The notes under the pieces: generated by a model
Databases searched by the model: none
What the model saw: the letters and a program-made list of their open reading frames with translations, nothing else
What the model was told of the DNA's origin: nothing
Assembly: GCA_947491935.1 (NCBI GenBank)
Contig: CANLLF010000003.1
Coordinates: 248,001-312,000, forward strand
DNA: 64,000 bases
Direction: 5' to 3'
Source of the DNA: an uncultured Roseicyclus sp.
GTDB taxonomy: Bacteria; Pseudomonadota; Alphaproteobacteria; Rhodobacterales; Rhodobacteraceae
Program-made: the position numbers and the translations under genes
Part shown: positions 34,171 through 44,571 of the stretch, one piece after another
How positions within the stretch are numbered: the stretch's first letter is position 1
How the letters are laid out: every line of letters begins with the position of its first letter

Positions 34171-35169
34171 ATGACCACCTACGCCCTGAACGGCCTTGGC
34201 CGGATCGGAAAACTGGCCCTGAAACCGCTGCTGGAGCGCGGTGCCAAGATCGCCTGGATCAACGATGCCGTGGGTGACCCAGAGATGCACGCCCATCTTT
34301 TGGAGTTCGACACCGTCCATGGCCGGTGGGACGCCGCGTTTTCCCACGATGATCGGGCGATTACCGTCGACCACGTGCGGCTTCCCTTTATCGGCGCAAG
34401 GGGCCTGGCGGATCTGCCGCTCGATGGCGTGGACGTGGTGATCGATTGCACCGGCGCCTTCAAAACGCAGGCCGGGCTGGCGCCGTATTTTGAGGCTGGC
34501 GTAAAGAAGGTTGTTGTGTCGGCTCCCGTCAAGGACGGGCCGACCGCAAACATCGTCTACGGCGTGAACGAGGGTGTCTATGATCCCGCCGTACATTCTA
34601 TCATCACTGCCGCCAGTTGTACGACCAACTGCCTTGCCCCGGTTGTGAAGGTCATTCACGAGGCGATCGGCATCAAGCACGGCTCCATCACGACAATTCA
34701 TGATGTCACCAACACGCAGACCATCGTGGATCGGCCCGCCAAGGATCTACGCCGGGCCCGCTCGGCGCTGAACTCGCTGATCCCCACGACCACCGGCAGC
34801 GCCACGGCCATCACGCTGATCTATCCGGAGCTGAAGGGCCGTTTGAACGGCCATGCGGTGCGGGTGCCCTTGCTGAACGCATCGATCACCGATTGTGTGT
34901 TCGAGGTTGGGCGTGAGACCTCCGTGGAGGAGGTCAACGCGTTGTTCAAAGCGGCGTCGGAGGGTGAGTTGAAGGACATTCTCGGATATGAAGAGCGCCC
35001 CTTGGTTTCCGCCGACTACACCAACGATACCCGGTCCTGCATCATCGATGCGCCGTCCACGATGGTGATCAACGGGACGCAGGTGAAGATCTATGCATGG
35101 TATGACAATGAGGTGGGGTATGCGCATCGCCTTGTCGATGTGGCCCTGATGGTCGGAGGGGCACTTTGA
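34171..35169 (+). CDS. ArsJ-associated glyceraldehyde-3-phosphate dehydrogenase
   Basis: 332 residues. The Rossmann start [18 protein letters not shown], the catalytic SCTTNC with Cys150, and the C-terminal [14 protein letters not shown] are those of GAPDH. The start is an ATG preceded by a moderate purine-rich site. It overlaps arsJ by four bases. In this known partnership GAPDH uses arsenate instead of phosphate to make 1-arseno-3-phosphoglycerate, which ArsJ exports, giving arsenate resistance. The N-terminal variant GLGRIG and other differences from glycolytic GAPDH agree with a dedicated paralogue. No arsR, arsC or acr3 is present in this window. Confidence 0.9.
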   Translation: MTTYALNGLGRIGKLALKPLLERGAKIAWINDAVGDPEMHAHLLEFDTVHGRWDAAFSHDDRAITVDHVRLPFIGARGLADLPLDGVDVVIDCTGAFKTQAGLAPYFEAGVKKVVVSAPVKDGPTANIVYGVNEGVYDPAVHSIITAASCTTNCLAPVVKVIHEAIGIKHGSITTIHDVTNTQTIVDRPAKDLRRARSALNSLIPTTTGSATAITLIYPELKGRLNGHAVRVPLLNASITDCVFEVGRETSVEEVNALFKAASEGELKDILGYEERPLVSADYTNDTRSCIIDAPSTMVINGTQVKIYAWYDNEVGYAHRLVDVALMVGGAL

Positions 35170-36443
35170 CCGAACCCGGCCGCCCGCGCCCCGAGGGCCT
35201 GAACGCCTACATGGCCGTCACGGCGGCGTATTGGGCCTTCATGCTGAGCGATGGGGCGCTGCGTATGCTGGTGCTGCTGCACTTTCACATCCTCGGCTTT
35301 TCGCCTGTGCAACTGGCCTATTTGTTCGTGCTCTACGAGGTGGCGGGCATGGTCACAAACCTGTCGGCGGGCTGGATCGCGGCACGCTTCGGGTTGACCT
35401 CCACGCTCTATGCCGGGCTGGCGCTCCAGATCCTGGCACTTCTGGCGCTGGCGCAGCTTGATCCCGGGTGGGCCATTGGCGCGTCGGTGGTTTTTGTCAT
35501 GATCGTGCAGGGCGTCAGCGGCGTGGCCAAGGATCTGTCGAAGATGTCGTCTAAATCTGCGGTGAAGTTGCTGGCCCCGACCGAAGGCGACGGCCTCTTT
35601 CGCTGGGTCGCGCTTCTGACCGGGTCCAAGAATGCGGTGAAGGGGCTCGGGTTCCTGCTTGGCGCAGGTCTTCTGGCCAGCCTTGGCTTTACCTGGGCCG
35701 TCCTTGCCATGGCTATCGTTCTGGCAGCGGTCCTCGGCGCTGTCCTGCTGGCGATGCCGCCGGGCCTGCCGAAGGGGCGCAAGGGGGCCAAGTTCACAGA
35801 GGTCTTCTCGAAATCGGCCAACATCAACTGGCTTTCCGCCGCGCGCGTGTTTCTCTTTGGAGCGCGGGATGTCTGGTTCGTGGTGGGCATCCCGATCTAC
35901 TTCTACGCCGTGCTGTCGGATGGAAGCGAGGCCGGCAATCGCGCGGCGTTCTTCACCATCGGCACCTTCATGGCGGTCTGGATCATCCTTTACGGCGCGG
36001 TGCAGGCGACCACGCCGCGGCTGTTGCGGGCCAGCGCACAATCCGAGGCCGATCTGATCGGTTCCGCCCGGCTCTGGGCCTGGGCCCTGACACTGGTGCC
36101 CGCCGGCCTGACCATCGCTGCCCTTATCGTGCCAGAGCCGCAGCCGTGGCTGACGGCCACGCTTGTCAGCGGGCTGCTGATCTTCGGCGCGGTCTTCGCT
36201 GTGAATTCCGCGCTCCATTCCTATCTGATCCTCGCCTTCACCCAGGCCGAGCGGGTGACGATGGATGTCGGGTTCTACTATATGGCCAATGCCGGTGGGC
36301 GCCTGATTGGCACGCTCCTGTCCGGGCTGATGTATCAGATCGGCGGCTTGGCCTGGATGCTTGGCACGGCGGCGGGGATGGTGGCGGTCTCGGCCATCGC
36401 CGCGGGGCAGTTGAGGCCCCAAGAGCAACCGGATCCTGCCTGA
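35166..36443 (+). CDS. arsJ: organoarsenical efflux MFS transporter ArsJ
   Basis: 425 residues starting at TTG in a TTGA overlap with the GAPDH stop, with CGGAGGGG just upstream; the next in-frame ATG at 35211 would remove the conserved N-terminus. About twelve membrane segments are present. The ArsJ-specific loop [18 protein letters not shown] near residue 119 and the [15 protein letters not shown] block near residue 152 are diagnostic. The protein exports 1-arseno-3-phosphoglycerate, which breaks down outside to arsenate and 3-phosphoglycerate. It pairs functionally with the upstream GAPDH. Confidence 0.93.
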   Translation: MTEPGRPRPEGLNAYMAVTAAYWAFMLSDGALRMLVLLHFHILGFSPVQLAYLFVLYEVAGMVTNLSAGWIAARFGLTSTLYAGLALQILALLALAQLDPGWAIGASVVFVMIVQGVSGVAKDLSKMSSKSAVKLLAPTEGDGLFRWVALLTGSKNAVKGLGFLLGAGLLASLGFTWAVLAMAIVLAAVLGAVLLAMPPGLPKGRKGAKFTEVFSKSANINWLSAARVFLFGARDVWFVVGIPIYFYAVLSDGSEAGNRAAFFTIGTFMAVWIILYGAVQATTPRLLRASAQSEADLIGSARLWAWALTLVPAGLTIAALIVPEPQPWLTATLVSGLLIFGAVFAVNSALHSYLILAFTQAERVTMDVGFYYMANAGGRLIGTLLSGLMYQIGGLAWMLGTAAGMVAVSAIAAGQLRPQEQPDPA

Positions 36444-36461
36444 CGGCCCGACGCGATCCTT

Positions 36462-37508
36462 TCAGATCCAGTTCAACACCACCTTGCCGGATTGTCCGGA
36501 CTTCATGGCCGCGAAGCCCTTTTCGAAGTCGTCCACCGCAAACTCGTGGGTGATCACGCGGCTCACATCGAGCCCGTTTTGCAACATCGCGATCATCTTG
36601 TACCAGGTTTCGAACATCTCGCGCCCATAGACGCCCTTGATTGTGATCGCCTTGAACACGATGCGCGACCAGTCGACGGGGGATTTGCCGGGTGGGATGC
36701 CAAGCAGGGCGATCTTGCCGCCCATGACCAGCGCCTCGACCATCTGATCCAGCGCCATCTGGCTGCCGGACATCTCGAGGCCGACATCGAAACCTTCTTT
36801 CAGGCGCAGTTCCGCGATCACGGCCCTGAGGTCCTCGTCTGCAACGTTCACGGCGCGGAGGGACGGGACCACGTGGCGCGCCAGCGCCAGACGGTCGGGG
36901 TTGATGTCGGTGATCACCACGTTGCGGGCACCGGCATGGCGGGCGACGGCGGCGGCCATGATCCCGATCGGTCCGGCCCCGGTGATCAGCACGTCTTCCC
37001 CCAACAAATCAAAACTCAACGCCGTGTGCACGGCGTTGCCGAGGGGGTCCAGGATCGCACCGGTCGCATCGGGGATATCGTCGGGCAGGGGGACCACGTT
37101 GAAGGCGGGGAGCCTGAGATATTCGGCAAAAGCACCCTGTTCATTGACGCCGATGCCGCGCGTTCCGGGATCCAGGTGAAACTTGCCCGCGCGGCTCTGG
37201 CGGCTTTCGGTGCCGATCAGGTGGCCTTCCCCGGAACAGCGCTGGCCGATCCGAAGATCAGTCACGTTTGCGCCGCGCTCCACGATCTGCCCGGCGAATT
37301 CGTGCCCGGTGATCATCGGCACGGGCACGGTCGCCGCGGCCCAGTCATCCCAGTTCCAGATATGGATATCAGTGCCGCAAATCCCGGTCTTGTGGATACG
37401 GATCAACACATCATCGGGCCCGATCTCGGGGATCGGGGCCTCCACCATCCAAAGGCCCTCAACGGGTTTGGATTTTTGCAGGGCTTTCATCGTGTCGGGG
37501 CGGCTCAT
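36462..37508 (-). CDS. tdh: L-threonine 3-dehydrogenase
   Basis: 348 residues, the usual Tdh length being about 341. Catalytic zinc residues [13 protein letters not shown] (Cys and the following Thr-Asp) and GHEFAG near residue 70 are intact; the structural-zinc Cys cluster of some relatives is less complete here. The nucleotide loop [15 protein letters not shown] is near residue 168. The enzyme oxidises threonine to 2-amino-3-ketobutyrate, which Kbl cleaves with CoA to glycine and acetyl-CoA. It overlaps kbl by four bases. The in-frame ATG at 37490 is an alternative start six codons downstream. Confidence 0.93.
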   Translation of the reverse strand: MSRPDTMKALQKSKPVEGLWMVEAPIPEIGPDDVLIRIHKTGICGTDIHIWNWDDWAAATVPVPMITGHEFAGQIVERGANVTDLRIGQRCSGEGHLIGTESRQSRAGKFHLDPGTRGIGVNEQGAFAEYLRLPAFNVVPLPDDIPDATGAILDPLGNAVHTALSFDLLGEDVLITGAGPIGIMAAAVARHAGARNVVITDINPDRLALARHVVPSLRAVNVADEDLRAVIAELRLKEGFDVGLEMSGSQMALDQMVEALVMGGKIALLGIPPGKSPVDWSRIVFKAITIKGVYGREMFETWYKMIAMLQNGLDVSRVITHEFAVDDFEKGFAAMKSGQSGKVVLNWI

Positions 37509-38692
37509 GCCAAGACCCCAATCTCACGGCCCACCGAGCTGAAGGCGGCCAGGGCGGTGTCGAGGTCCTCCGTGGTGAGGGCGGCGTTCATCTGAGTCCG
37601 GATCCGGGCCTGACCGCGCGGGACCACCGGAAAGAAAAAGCCCGACACGTAGACGCCCTGTTCAAACAGCCGGGCGGCCATCTTCTGGGCCAGCGGTGCG
37701 TCCCCCAGCATGACCGGGATGATCGGGTGTTCGCCGGGCAAAAGGTCGAACCCCAGCGATGTCAGCCCGTCCCGCCAATATTGCGCGTTGGCAAAAAGCT
37801 GCACCCGCATCGCGGCGCCGTTTTCGACAAGTCGGAGCGCCTCAAGCCCGGCGGCGACGATGGCGGGCGGCAGGGAATTGGAGAACAGGTAGGGCCGCGC
37901 ACGTTGGCGCAGAAGGTCGATCACCGGCTGCGGCCCCGCTATGTACCCGCCGATGGCGCCGCCAAGCGCTTTGCCCAATGTCCCGGTCAGGATGTCGACA
38001 TCCACGCCGAAATGGTCGGGCATGCCCGCGCCGCGGGGGCCCATGAAACCGGTCGCGTGGCAATCATCCACCATCAAGATCGCATCGTACGGGTCGGCCA
38101 GCGCCCGGATCGCGGGCAAGTTGGCCAGGTAGCCATCCATCGAAAACACGCCGTCGGTGGCGATCATGATGTGCCGCGCCCCCTCACCGCGGGCCTGTTT
38201 CAGCTTGGCTTCCAGATCCTCCATGTCGCTGTTGGCGTAGCGATAGCGCTTGGCCTTGCACAGGCGGATGCCGTCAATGATCGAGGCATGGTTGAGACTG
38301 TCGGATATCACCGCGTCGTCAGGACCCAGAAGCGGCTCGAACAGGCCGCCATTGGCATCGAAACAGGCGGCGAAGAGGATCGCGTCATCCATCCTCAGGA
38401 ACGCCGCAAGCGCGTGCTCCAACTCGCGGTGGATATCCTGCGTGCCGCAGATGAACCGCACGCTGGCCATGCCGAAGCCCTTGGGCCCCATCGCGCTCTT
38501 CGCCGCTGCGATCAGGTCGGGATGATCGGCGAGGCCAAGGTAATTATTGGCGCAGAGATTGATCACCTTGCGGCCTCCCACGGTGATTTCACCCCCTTGG
38601 GGTGACGTGATAAGCCGTTCGCGCTTGAACAGCCCCTCGGCCTCGATCTCGCTCAGCGTCGTGGAAATGTGGGACAGAAATGCTGTGGACAT
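37505..38692 (-). CDS. kbl: glycine C-acetyltransferase (2-amino-3-ketobutyrate CoA ligase)
   Basis: 395 residues. The PLP lysine lies in [14 protein letters not shown] near residue 241, [10 protein letters not shown] near residue 206 is the PLP-ring-contacting block, and the N-terminal [11 protein letters not shown] is the alpha-oxoamine synthase start. It forms the second step of threonine degradation with Tdh, which is encoded immediately downstream. It is preceded by 86 bases containing an inverted repeat and then the XRE-cupin regulator gene on the same strand. Confidence 0.95.
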   Translation of the reverse strand: MSTAFLSHISTTLSEIEAEGLFKRERLITSPQGGEITVGGRKVINLCANNYLGLADHPDLIAAAKSAMGPKGFGMASVRFICGTQDIHRELEHALAAFLRMDDAILFAACFDANGGLFEPLLGPDDAVISDSLNHASIIDGIRLCKAKRYRYANSDMEDLEAKLKQARGEGARHIMIATDGVFSMDGYLANLPAIRALADPYDAILMVDDCHATGFMGPRGAGMPDHFGVDVDILTGTLGKALGGAIGGYIAGPQPVIDLLRQRARPYLFSNSLPPAIVAAGLEALRLVENGAAMRVQLFANAQYWRDGLTSLGFDLLPGEHPIIPVMLGDAPLAQKMAARLFEQGVYVSGFFFPVVPRGQARIRTQMNAALTTEDLDTALAAFSSVGREIGVLA

Positions 38693-38717
38693 GGGCGCAA
38701 CCTCCAGGTTGGCCTCA

Positions 38718-38750
38718 TTCTATCATAACGGAAGGGTATCCAGAATAGAA
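38718..38750. promoter_or_regulatory. inverted repeat upstream of kbl-tdh
   Basis: Arms TTCTAT (38718-38723) and ATAGAA (38745-38750) flank a 21-base spacer in the 86-base gap between the XRE-cupin gene and kbl. On the minus strand the region also has a TATGAT box that could be a -10 element. This is a plausible site for the adjacent regulator, but the arms are short. Confidence 0.35.
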
Positions 38751-38778
38751 GAATGCGAAATTGCGGAGGAGATTTCCG

Positions 38779-39357
38779 CTAAAGCGGATTTTCGCTGCCT
38801 TTGACGATGAGGAACACCCTGGCGCCATGTTCGAGGGCCGCGATGGAATGGGCCACATCCGCCGCATATCGGGCGGTATCGCCGGTATTCAGATCTTGCA
38901 CCGCCATGCCGGAAATAACCCTCACCCGGCCGTCCAACACCGTTACCTGCTCACTGGCGCCGCGCACATGGGGCTGGCTCGTCAGGGCTCCGCCGGCCGC
39001 AAACCGGATGTCATAGACTTCGTGCTCGCCAGCCTCTTCGGGTGGAGACAGGATACGGATGCTGCATCCGCGGCCCATATTGTCGATGCTTGGCACGTCC
39101 GAGGCCGTCAGAACCTCGATCCGGTCCGTAGCATCGCTCGTCTCCATCAATCCGGCGAAATCGACCTGCAAGGCGCGGGTCAGGTTCCAGAGGGTGGCAA
39201 TCGTCGGGCTGCTTTCGCCGCGTTCGATCTGGCTCACCATGGAGCGTGATACGCCGCTGAGATTGGCCACAGCTTCCAGCGACAACCCCTTGGATTGACG
39301 TGCCTTCTTCAGGCGGGCTGGCAGGAGCGTCAAGATATCGTCGTCGCGTTCCGTCAT
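38779..39357 (-). CDS. XRE family regulator with cupin domain
   Basis: 192 residues from the ATG at 39357; the frame is open 12 codons further but without homology. The N-terminal HTH (SLEAVANLSGVSRSMVSQIE, about residues 26-45) is followed by a C-terminal cupin from about residue 110 with a DIRFAAGGALTSQPH strand. Such regulators control amino-acid and polyamine catabolism. Its position just upstream of kbl-tdh on the same strand suggests control of threonine degradation by a small-molecule ligand bound in the cupin. Confidence 0.9.
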   Translation of the reverse strand: MTERDDDILTLLPARLKKARQSKGLSLEAVANLSGVSRSMVSQIERGESSPTIATLWNLTRALQVDFAGLMETSDATDRIEVLTASDVPSIDNMGRGCSIRILSPPEEAGEHEVYDIRFAAGGALTSQPHVRGASEQVTVLDGRVRVISGMAVQDLNTGDTARYAADVAHSIAALEHGARVFLIVKGSENPL

Positions 39358-39419
39358 GACGGATACGTAACTTAGACCACACGAAAAGACCATCGCGGCG
39401 TTCGCCCAATCGGTCAGGC

Positions 39420-40298
39420 TTAAATATCCCGATTTTTCAACACATCTTGCAGGATCGGGTTCGGGAACCGTCGCGAGAGCGTAACGGCGTAGAATGTCTC
39501 GCCAATGCCGGGCAGGCGATCCGCTTCGACAAGGCGACCGCTGGTCAACTCGTCCTGCACAACAATTGGCGGCAGCACGGCCAGCCCCACACCTTCGCGC
39601 GCCAGAAGGCGCATCATCGCCATATCCTCGACTTCCGCGGCGATCTGCGGGCGAATGCCAAGCCGCTCGGTCCAGGCGTCGAACCCCACCCGCACACTGG
39701 TCTCCGCCGTGGGCAGAATGACGGGCTGGCTGGACAACAGGCCCTTGAGATCGTGTTGGCCCCGCAAGCGATCCGGTGTGCCCACAAGGCTGACGGGTTG
39801 TTCAGACAGGCGATGTGACACGAAGGGTGTGACTGCATCGCGGGTCGGGGCCTGATTGATCAGGACCACATCGAGGTTCAACGCCTCAAGGGCGTGCAGC
39901 AGGTCGGCGGAATTGCCCGACCGCAGGATGATCTCGACATCGGGCCGGTCGAGTATCGGGCGCAGGAATTCCAGCTGAAAATTGCGCGACAAGGTGGCCA
40001 ACGCTCCGATCCGGATCGCCTGCCGGGCGCGCCCCTTGTCTTGCAACGTCCCGACCAGTTCCCGCCCCGCCGCAAAGATCGCATCGGCATGGTCCAGCGC
40101 GATGCGACCGGCTTCCGTCAGGATCAGTTGGCGGCCACGCCGCTCGAACAGCGCGTGGCCAAGCTGCGCCTCCAATTGCTTGATCTGCACCGACACCGCC
40201 GATTGCGACAGGTTCAGACGTTCGGCGGTCCGCGTCAGGTTGCCGTCATGGGCGACGGCCCAGAAATACCGCAGGTGGTGATAGTTGATCTCAGCCAT
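39420..40298 (-). CDS. LysR family transcriptional regulator
   Basis: 292 residues. The N-terminal HTH (LTRTAERLNLSQSAVSVQIK, residues 21-40) is canonical, and the opening NYHHLRYFWAVAHDG resembles the NhaR-like branch. A LysR substrate-binding domain follows. It is divergent from the DabB-DabA operon with a 108-base spacer and is the likely regulator of that operon, perhaps responding to CO2 limitation. The effector is unknown. Confidence 0.92.
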   Translation of the reverse strand: MAEINYHHLRYFWAVAHDGNLTRTAERLNLSQSAVSVQIKQLEAQLGHALFERRGRQLILTEAGRIALDHADAIFAAGRELVGTLQDKGRARQAIRIGALATLSRNFQLEFLRPILDRPDVEIILRSGNSADLLHALEALNLDVVLINQAPTRDAVTPFVSHRLSEQPVSLVGTPDRLRGQHDLKGLLSSQPVILPTAETSVRVGFDAWTERLGIRPQIAAEVEDMAMMRLLAREGVGLAVLPPIVVQDELTSGRLVEADRLPGIGETFYAVTLSRRFPNPILQDVLKNRDI

Positions 40299-40406
40299 AC
40301 CGTTTCATTAATCAGAACGAAAACAATCAAACAATGAATTTTTCTAGCTGTACCTGAGATGTTATCCGTCCCGAAAACGGCATTGCAGCCTTAAGGAGAC
40401 GCGCCC

Positions 40407-41966
40407 GTGTTTATTGCCTTTCTGCCATATCTCGCCCCGATTGCCCTGGTGGCCGCGGCGGTCCTGGCCTTCCGTGGCCCGCTGGTACGCCCGGTTGACG
40501 TGCTGGGGAAAGTGGAGGTCGCCGCGCTGGCCGCTTTGGCCGTGGCTGCGCTGTCCGGTATAGTGCTGGCGATCAGCGGCCCGGCGACCAGCCCCCTGAT
40601 CGGGTTCGGCGGCCTGGGCCTGTCGGCGCGGCTCGATGCAGTCAGTGCGATCATGCTGCTATTGGTCTCGTTCGTTGGATGGGTCGTCCTGCGCTACGCG
40701 GCCACCTACATGGACGGCGAAGATCGGCAGGGACCATTCACGGGGTGGCTTTGCGCGACCCTGGCCGCGGTGATGATGCTAGTGATCGCGGGCAACCTTC
40801 TGCAGTTGGTGTTGGCATGGATCGCGACGAGCCTGTTTCTGCATAAACTGCTTCTGCATTACGCCGACCGCGTCCCGGCGCAGCGGGCCGCGCGCAAGAA
40901 ATGGGTCACCGCCCGGCTGGGGGATGTGGCCCTGCTGCTGGCCGCTGTGCTGCTTTATGTCGGCTATGGCACCGGCGACGTCGCCGAGATCCTCGCCACG
41001 GCCCGTCTGGGTGAGGATGGGCAATGGGCCGGATGGGTCGCGGCGGCCCTGGCTGTGGCCGCCATTCTGAAGTCGGCGCAATTCCCCATGCATGGCTGGC
41101 TGACCGAGGTCATGGAAACCCCCACGCCTGTCTCCGCGCTGCTCCATGCCGGGGTCATCAACGCGGGCGGTTTCCTGTTGATCCGCTTTTCCGATGTCAT
41201 GCTTCTGTCGCCCGGCGTGCTGGCCGTTCTGGTGATGATCGGCGGGTTCACCGCGCTTTTCGGCGGGCTTGTCATGCTGACGCAATCGGCGGTCAAAACC
41301 TCGCTGGCCTGGTCGACCGTGGCGCAGATGGGGTTCATGATCCTGCAATGTGGCCTTGCGCTTTTCCCGCTGGCACTTCTGCACATCGTGGCCCATTCGC
41401 TTTACAAAGCGCATGCCTTTCTGGCCTCCGGCGCGGCAGTAGAGACCGTCGCTGCAACCCGCCGCCCGGGGCCGGTTGCGATCCCCAATGGCCTTGCCGT
41501 CGGACGCGCCTTTCTGCTGGCGCTGGTGATCTATGCCGGGGTGGCGTTCCTCTTCGGGGTGGCGGACAAGTCTCCGCAAGCCATCGCGCTGGGGGCGATT
41601 CTGATCTTCGGGGTGGCCTACCTGCTGGCCCAGGGCCTCGCCGATGCGGCGCCGCGGGTCCTGACGCAGCGGACGGCGATCTATTCCGTGGGTGCGGCCA
41701 TCGGGTATTTCGCGCTCCAGACCGGAGCGGAATGGCTGATGCAGGGTACATTGCCCGCAACGCCCGCGCCCGGACCGCTGGAATGGGCCCTCATCGTCCT
41801 GGCGCTTCTGAGTTTCGGGCTGGTGGCCATCGCGCAGGCGATGTTCCCGCTCTGGGCTTATCACCCCGCTGCCGCGGGCCTGCGCGTGCACCTTTCCAAC
41901 GGGCTTTATGCCAATGCCGTCTTCGACAAGCTGCTGCGCGGTTGGTCCACGCGGCACACCTCCTGA
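40407..41966 (+). CDS. dabB: DabB: proton-conducting membrane subunit of the DAB inorganic-carbon pump
   Basis: 519 residues from a GTG with AAGGAG 12 bases upstream. It is a NuoL/MrpA-like (proton_antipo_M) membrane protein with many helices, including [20 protein letters not shown] near residue 222 and the conserved [14 protein letters not shown]. Standing alone beside a DUF2309 protein rather than in a Nuo or Mrp operon, it is DabB, which couples proton movement to CO2 hydration by DabA. It ends 22 bases before dabA. Confidence 0.9.
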   Translation: MFIAFLPYLAPIALVAAAVLAFRGPLVRPVDVLGKVEVAALAALAVAALSGIVLAISGPATSPLIGFGGLGLSARLDAVSAIMLLLVSFVGWVVLRYAATYMDGEDRQGPFTGWLCATLAAVMMLVIAGNLLQLVLAWIATSLFLHKLLLHYADRVPAQRAARKKWVTARLGDVALLLAAVLLYVGYGTGDVAEILATARLGEDGQWAGWVAAALAVAAILKSAQFPMHGWLTEVMETPTPVSALLHAGVINAGGFLLIRFSDVMLLSPGVLAVLVMIGGFTALFGGLVMLTQSAVKTSLAWSTVAQMGFMILQCGLALFPLALLHIVAHSLYKAHAFLASGAAVETVAATRRPGPVAIPNGLAVGRAFLLALVIYAGVAFLFGVADKSPQAIALGAILIFGVAYLLAQGLADAAPRVLTQRTAIYSVGAAIGYFALQTGAEWLMQGTLPATPAPGPLEWALIVLALLSFGLVAIAQAMFPLWAYHPAAAGLRVHLSNGLYANAVFDKLLRGWSTRHTS

Positions 41967-41988
41967 TCGACATAAAGGACCAGAAAAC

Positions 41989-44385
41989 ATGACACAGATG
42001 TCCGAGCGCTCACCATCCGTGATCGACACTGCCAGCGAAACCGCTGCCCGCGCGATCCCGCCGGTCTGGCCCCTGGCTTCGTCGGTTGCGGTGAACCCGT
42101 TCCTGGGGCAGGCGGAAGACACCCTTGCCGGGGTCGGGGCGCGGTTGGGCCGCGTAGGGGGCGTGCCGGTGACCATGCCGCGCGTGTGGTACAACAGCCG
42201 CATTCAGGACGGTACGATCACCGATGCGGATTTGACTGCCGCCCTAGCGGGGCAGGACGCGTTTGACCTGCCGGGTCTCAAGGCCATCGCGGGGCAGGCG
42301 GCGGCCACACCCACGCCGCAGCCGACCATCGCCGATCTGGCGGCAGAAGCGTCGGGCATCGATTGGCCCGGGATCATCGCGGATCGCTTCGGGATCTGGG
42401 CAGCGGGTTACTTCGATCAGGGCCAGGCGCTTTGGGCGGCACCACGGCGGCGGGGTGCCTATGATGCGTGGCGCCAGACGGCGACACATGACCTGACGCC
42501 TGAGATCGCGGGGCTTCGTGGCTTTGCGCAGTTTGTGAGCGAGACGGCCGATACGGCGGACGTCGCCCGCCAGCGCGCCATCCAAAGGCTTGGCCTCGGC
42601 GAAGCGGCGTTGGAGACGTATCTGCACCAACTCCTGTTCTCGCTTGGCGGGTGGGCACAGGTCGCGCGCTATCGCTTGTGGCAGGCCGAACTGGCCAAGA
42701 GCGGCGACACGACGCTGACAGACATGTTGACCATCCGCTTGGTTTGGGAGGAGGCGCTGTTCACGCAGTATGAGGCCGACATCTCCGAAGCGTGGGACTC
42801 CGCGAAAGATGTTCACGCGATGCCGGTTGCGCCCGATGCGGACCTGAAGGCCAACGCCTTGCTACAGGAAGCCTGGGAGCGGGCGGCACAACGCGACCTT
42901 GCGGACACGCTATCAAGCCCGGCCGCACCGCATACCACGGAGCGGCCCGCGCTTCAGGCCGCATTCTGCATCGACGTCCGTTCCGAAGTGTTCCGCCGGG
43001 CGGTTGAGGCCGTCCATCCCGGCATCCAGACCCTTGGCTTTGCTGGATTCTTCGGCCTCACGGCGTCCCACAAAGGGTTCGCGTCCGATGTGGATGAGCT
43101 GCGCCTGCCGGTTCTGCTCAACCCCGGCGTAACCTCCACGTCGCAGGGCAATGACCAACAGGCCGATCAGACGGCACGCTTCAAGGCCCGGGCCAGCCGT
43201 GCTTGGGGGCGGTTCAAACTGGCCGCCGTCTCATCATTCGCCTTTGTCGAGGCGACCGGTCCGATCTATGCGGGCAAGCTGGTGCGCGACGCCCTGAACC
43301 TCGCGTCGAACGAAGCACCGGGCGGCCCGGCCCCGCGGCTCGACCCCGCACTTGATATTGATGCCCAGATCGACGCCGCCGAAACTATCCTGCGCGCCAT
43401 GTCCTTCACCGACAATTTTGCGCGGTTGGTGGTTCTGGCGGGCCATGGCGCCAATGTGGTCAACAACCCCTTCGCCAGCGGCCTGCATTGCGGGGCCTGC
43501 GGCGGCTATTCCGGTGAAGTGAATGCCCGCCTGCTTGCCGGCCTTCTGAACAGCGCCGAGGTGCGCGGCGGGCTGGCCGAGCGGGGGATCGTCATTCCCG
43601 AGGATACGCACTTTATCGGCGCCCTGCATGACACCACGACGGACGCGATGACACTTTATACCGATGACCATCCGGCCCCCGCGCATGGGGCCGATATCAG
43701 GCAGGCGCAGGATTGGTTCGCAACCGCCGGTGCCGTGACCCGGACGGAACGTGCCCTGCGTCTGCCGCGGGCGGGGGGAGATGATGACATCGCCCTGCGG
43801 AGCCGGGATTGGGCCGAAACCCGGCCGGAATGGGCACTGGCGGGATGCAAGGCTTTTCTTGCCGCCCCACGTCAGCGGACAGCCGGAAAAAGCCTCGCGG
43901 GCCGCGCGTTCCTGCATGACTACGACTGGCATCAGGACAAGGATTTCGGTGTGCTTGAGCTGATCATGACCGCACCGGTTGTCGTGGCCAGCTGGATCAG
44001 CCTGCAATATTACGGCTCGACCGTTGCGCCGGAGCAGTTCGGCTCGGGCAACAAACTGCTCCACAACGTCACCGGCGGGATCGGCGTGGTCGAGGGCAAT
44101 GGCGGCACGTTGCGGGCCGGCCTGCCGTGGCAATCGGTTCACGACGGCGAGCAGTATGTCCACGAGCCGCTGCGCCTGTCGGTCTATATCGAGGCCCCGC
44201 GTGAGGCCATGAGCGACATTCTCAAGCGCCACGACGGCGTCCGCGCCCTGTTCGACAATGGCTGGCTTTATCTGTTCGCGCTGGATGACGATGGGCACAT
44301 GGCCTGGCGCTATGAGGGCGATCTGAAATGGTCCGAGGTCAAGGACCAGTCAACGCCACGCACCAAGCTCGCCGCCGTGAGCTAG
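41989..44385 (+). CDS. dabA: DabA: DUF2309 carbonic-anhydrase-like subunit of the DAB inorganic-carbon pump
   Basis: 798 residues from the ATG at 41989, with AAAGGACC upstream. The four zinc-site residues known for DabA are visible with the right spacing: C327 and D329 in FCIDVRSE, and H486 and C501 in [11 protein letters not shown]...HCGAC (15 apart, as in the characterised protein). DabA is a cytoplasmic peripheral protein with a beta-carbonic-anhydrase-like site that hydrates CO2 unidirectionally, driven by DabB. It supplies bicarbonate for carboxylases in heterotrophs or for CO2 fixation in autotrophs. The start further upstream in the same frame lies inside dabB and is not supported. Confidence 0.94.
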   Translation: MTQMSERSPSVIDTASETAARAIPPVWPLASSVAVNPFLGQAEDTLAGVGARLGRVGGVPVTMPRVWYNSRIQDGTITDADLTAALAGQDAFDLPGLKAIAGQAAATPTPQPTIADLAAEASGIDWPGIIADRFGIWAAGYFDQGQALWAAPRRRGAYDAWRQTATHDLTPEIAGLRGFAQFVSETADTADVARQRAIQRLGLGEAALETYLHQLLFSLGGWAQVARYRLWQAELAKSGDTTLTDMLTIRLVWEEALFTQYEADISEAWDSAKDVHAMPVAPDADLKANALLQEAWERAAQRDLADTLSSPAAPHTTERPALQAAFCIDVRSEVFRRAVEAVHPGIQTLGFAGFFGLTASHKGFASDVDELRLPVLLNPGVTSTSQGNDQQADQTARFKARASRAWGRFKLAAVSSFAFVEATGPIYAGKLVRDALNLASNEAPGGPAPRLDPALDIDAQIDAAETILRAMSFTDNFARLVVLAGHGANVVNNPFASGLHCGACGGYSGEVNARLLAGLLNSAEVRGGLAERGIVIPEDTHFIGALHDTTTDAMTLYTDDHPAPAHGADIRQAQDWFATAGAVTRTERALRLPRAGGDDDIALRSRDWAETRPEWALAGCKAFLAAPRQRTAGKSLAGRAFLHDYDWHQDKDFGVLELIMTAPVVVASWISLQYYGSTVAPEQFGSGNKLLHNVTGGIGVVEGNGGTLRAGLPWQSVHDGEQYVHEPLRLSVYIEAPREAMSDILKRHDGVRALFDNGWLYLFALDDDGHMAWRYEGDLKWSEVKDQSTPRTKLAAVS

Positions 44386-44485
44386 GCGGCCCGATTTCAA
44401 CAACGAGATCGGGCCTACCGCGGTACGGCGAGGGGCTTCTGGCGGCCTTGTTCACGATCAAAGCCGTCAATACACATTTCAAAGA

Positions 44486-44518
44486 TACTTCAAGCATAAA
44501 ATATTTGGACTTGAAGTA
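44486..44518. promoter_or_regulatory. 9-bp inverted repeat upstream of the 2-aminobenzoate operon
   Basis: TACTTCAAG (44486-44494) and CTTGAAGTA (44510-44518) are perfect inverted arms with a 15-base A/T-rich spacer, 54 bases before the monooxygenase start. A related half-site ATTTCAAAG begins at 44476. The AT-rich stretch probably includes the promoter. The MarR regulator encoded as third gene is the likely binder, with an aryl-CoA as inducer as in other CoA-dependent aromatic pathways. Confidence 0.55.
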
Positions 44519-44571
44519 AAGATGCTTCCGGCATACCGTCTGAGCAGACGAGCATTGGGAAGGGCAACCAG

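Noticed and set aside
35091-36428. 445-codon minus-strand frame opposite arsJ
   Set aside because: Low-complexity charged composition, no motif, and full overlap with arsJ.
40304-40338. LysR operator from arms TTCATT and AATGAA upstream of dabB
   Set aside because: Six-base AT-rich arms 23 bases apart are expected by chance in such a spacer; no clear T-N11-A pair stands out.
40779-42203. 474-codon minus-strand frame opposite dabB
   Set aside because: Antisense of a membrane protein gene in GC-rich DNA often stays open; no domain is recognisable.
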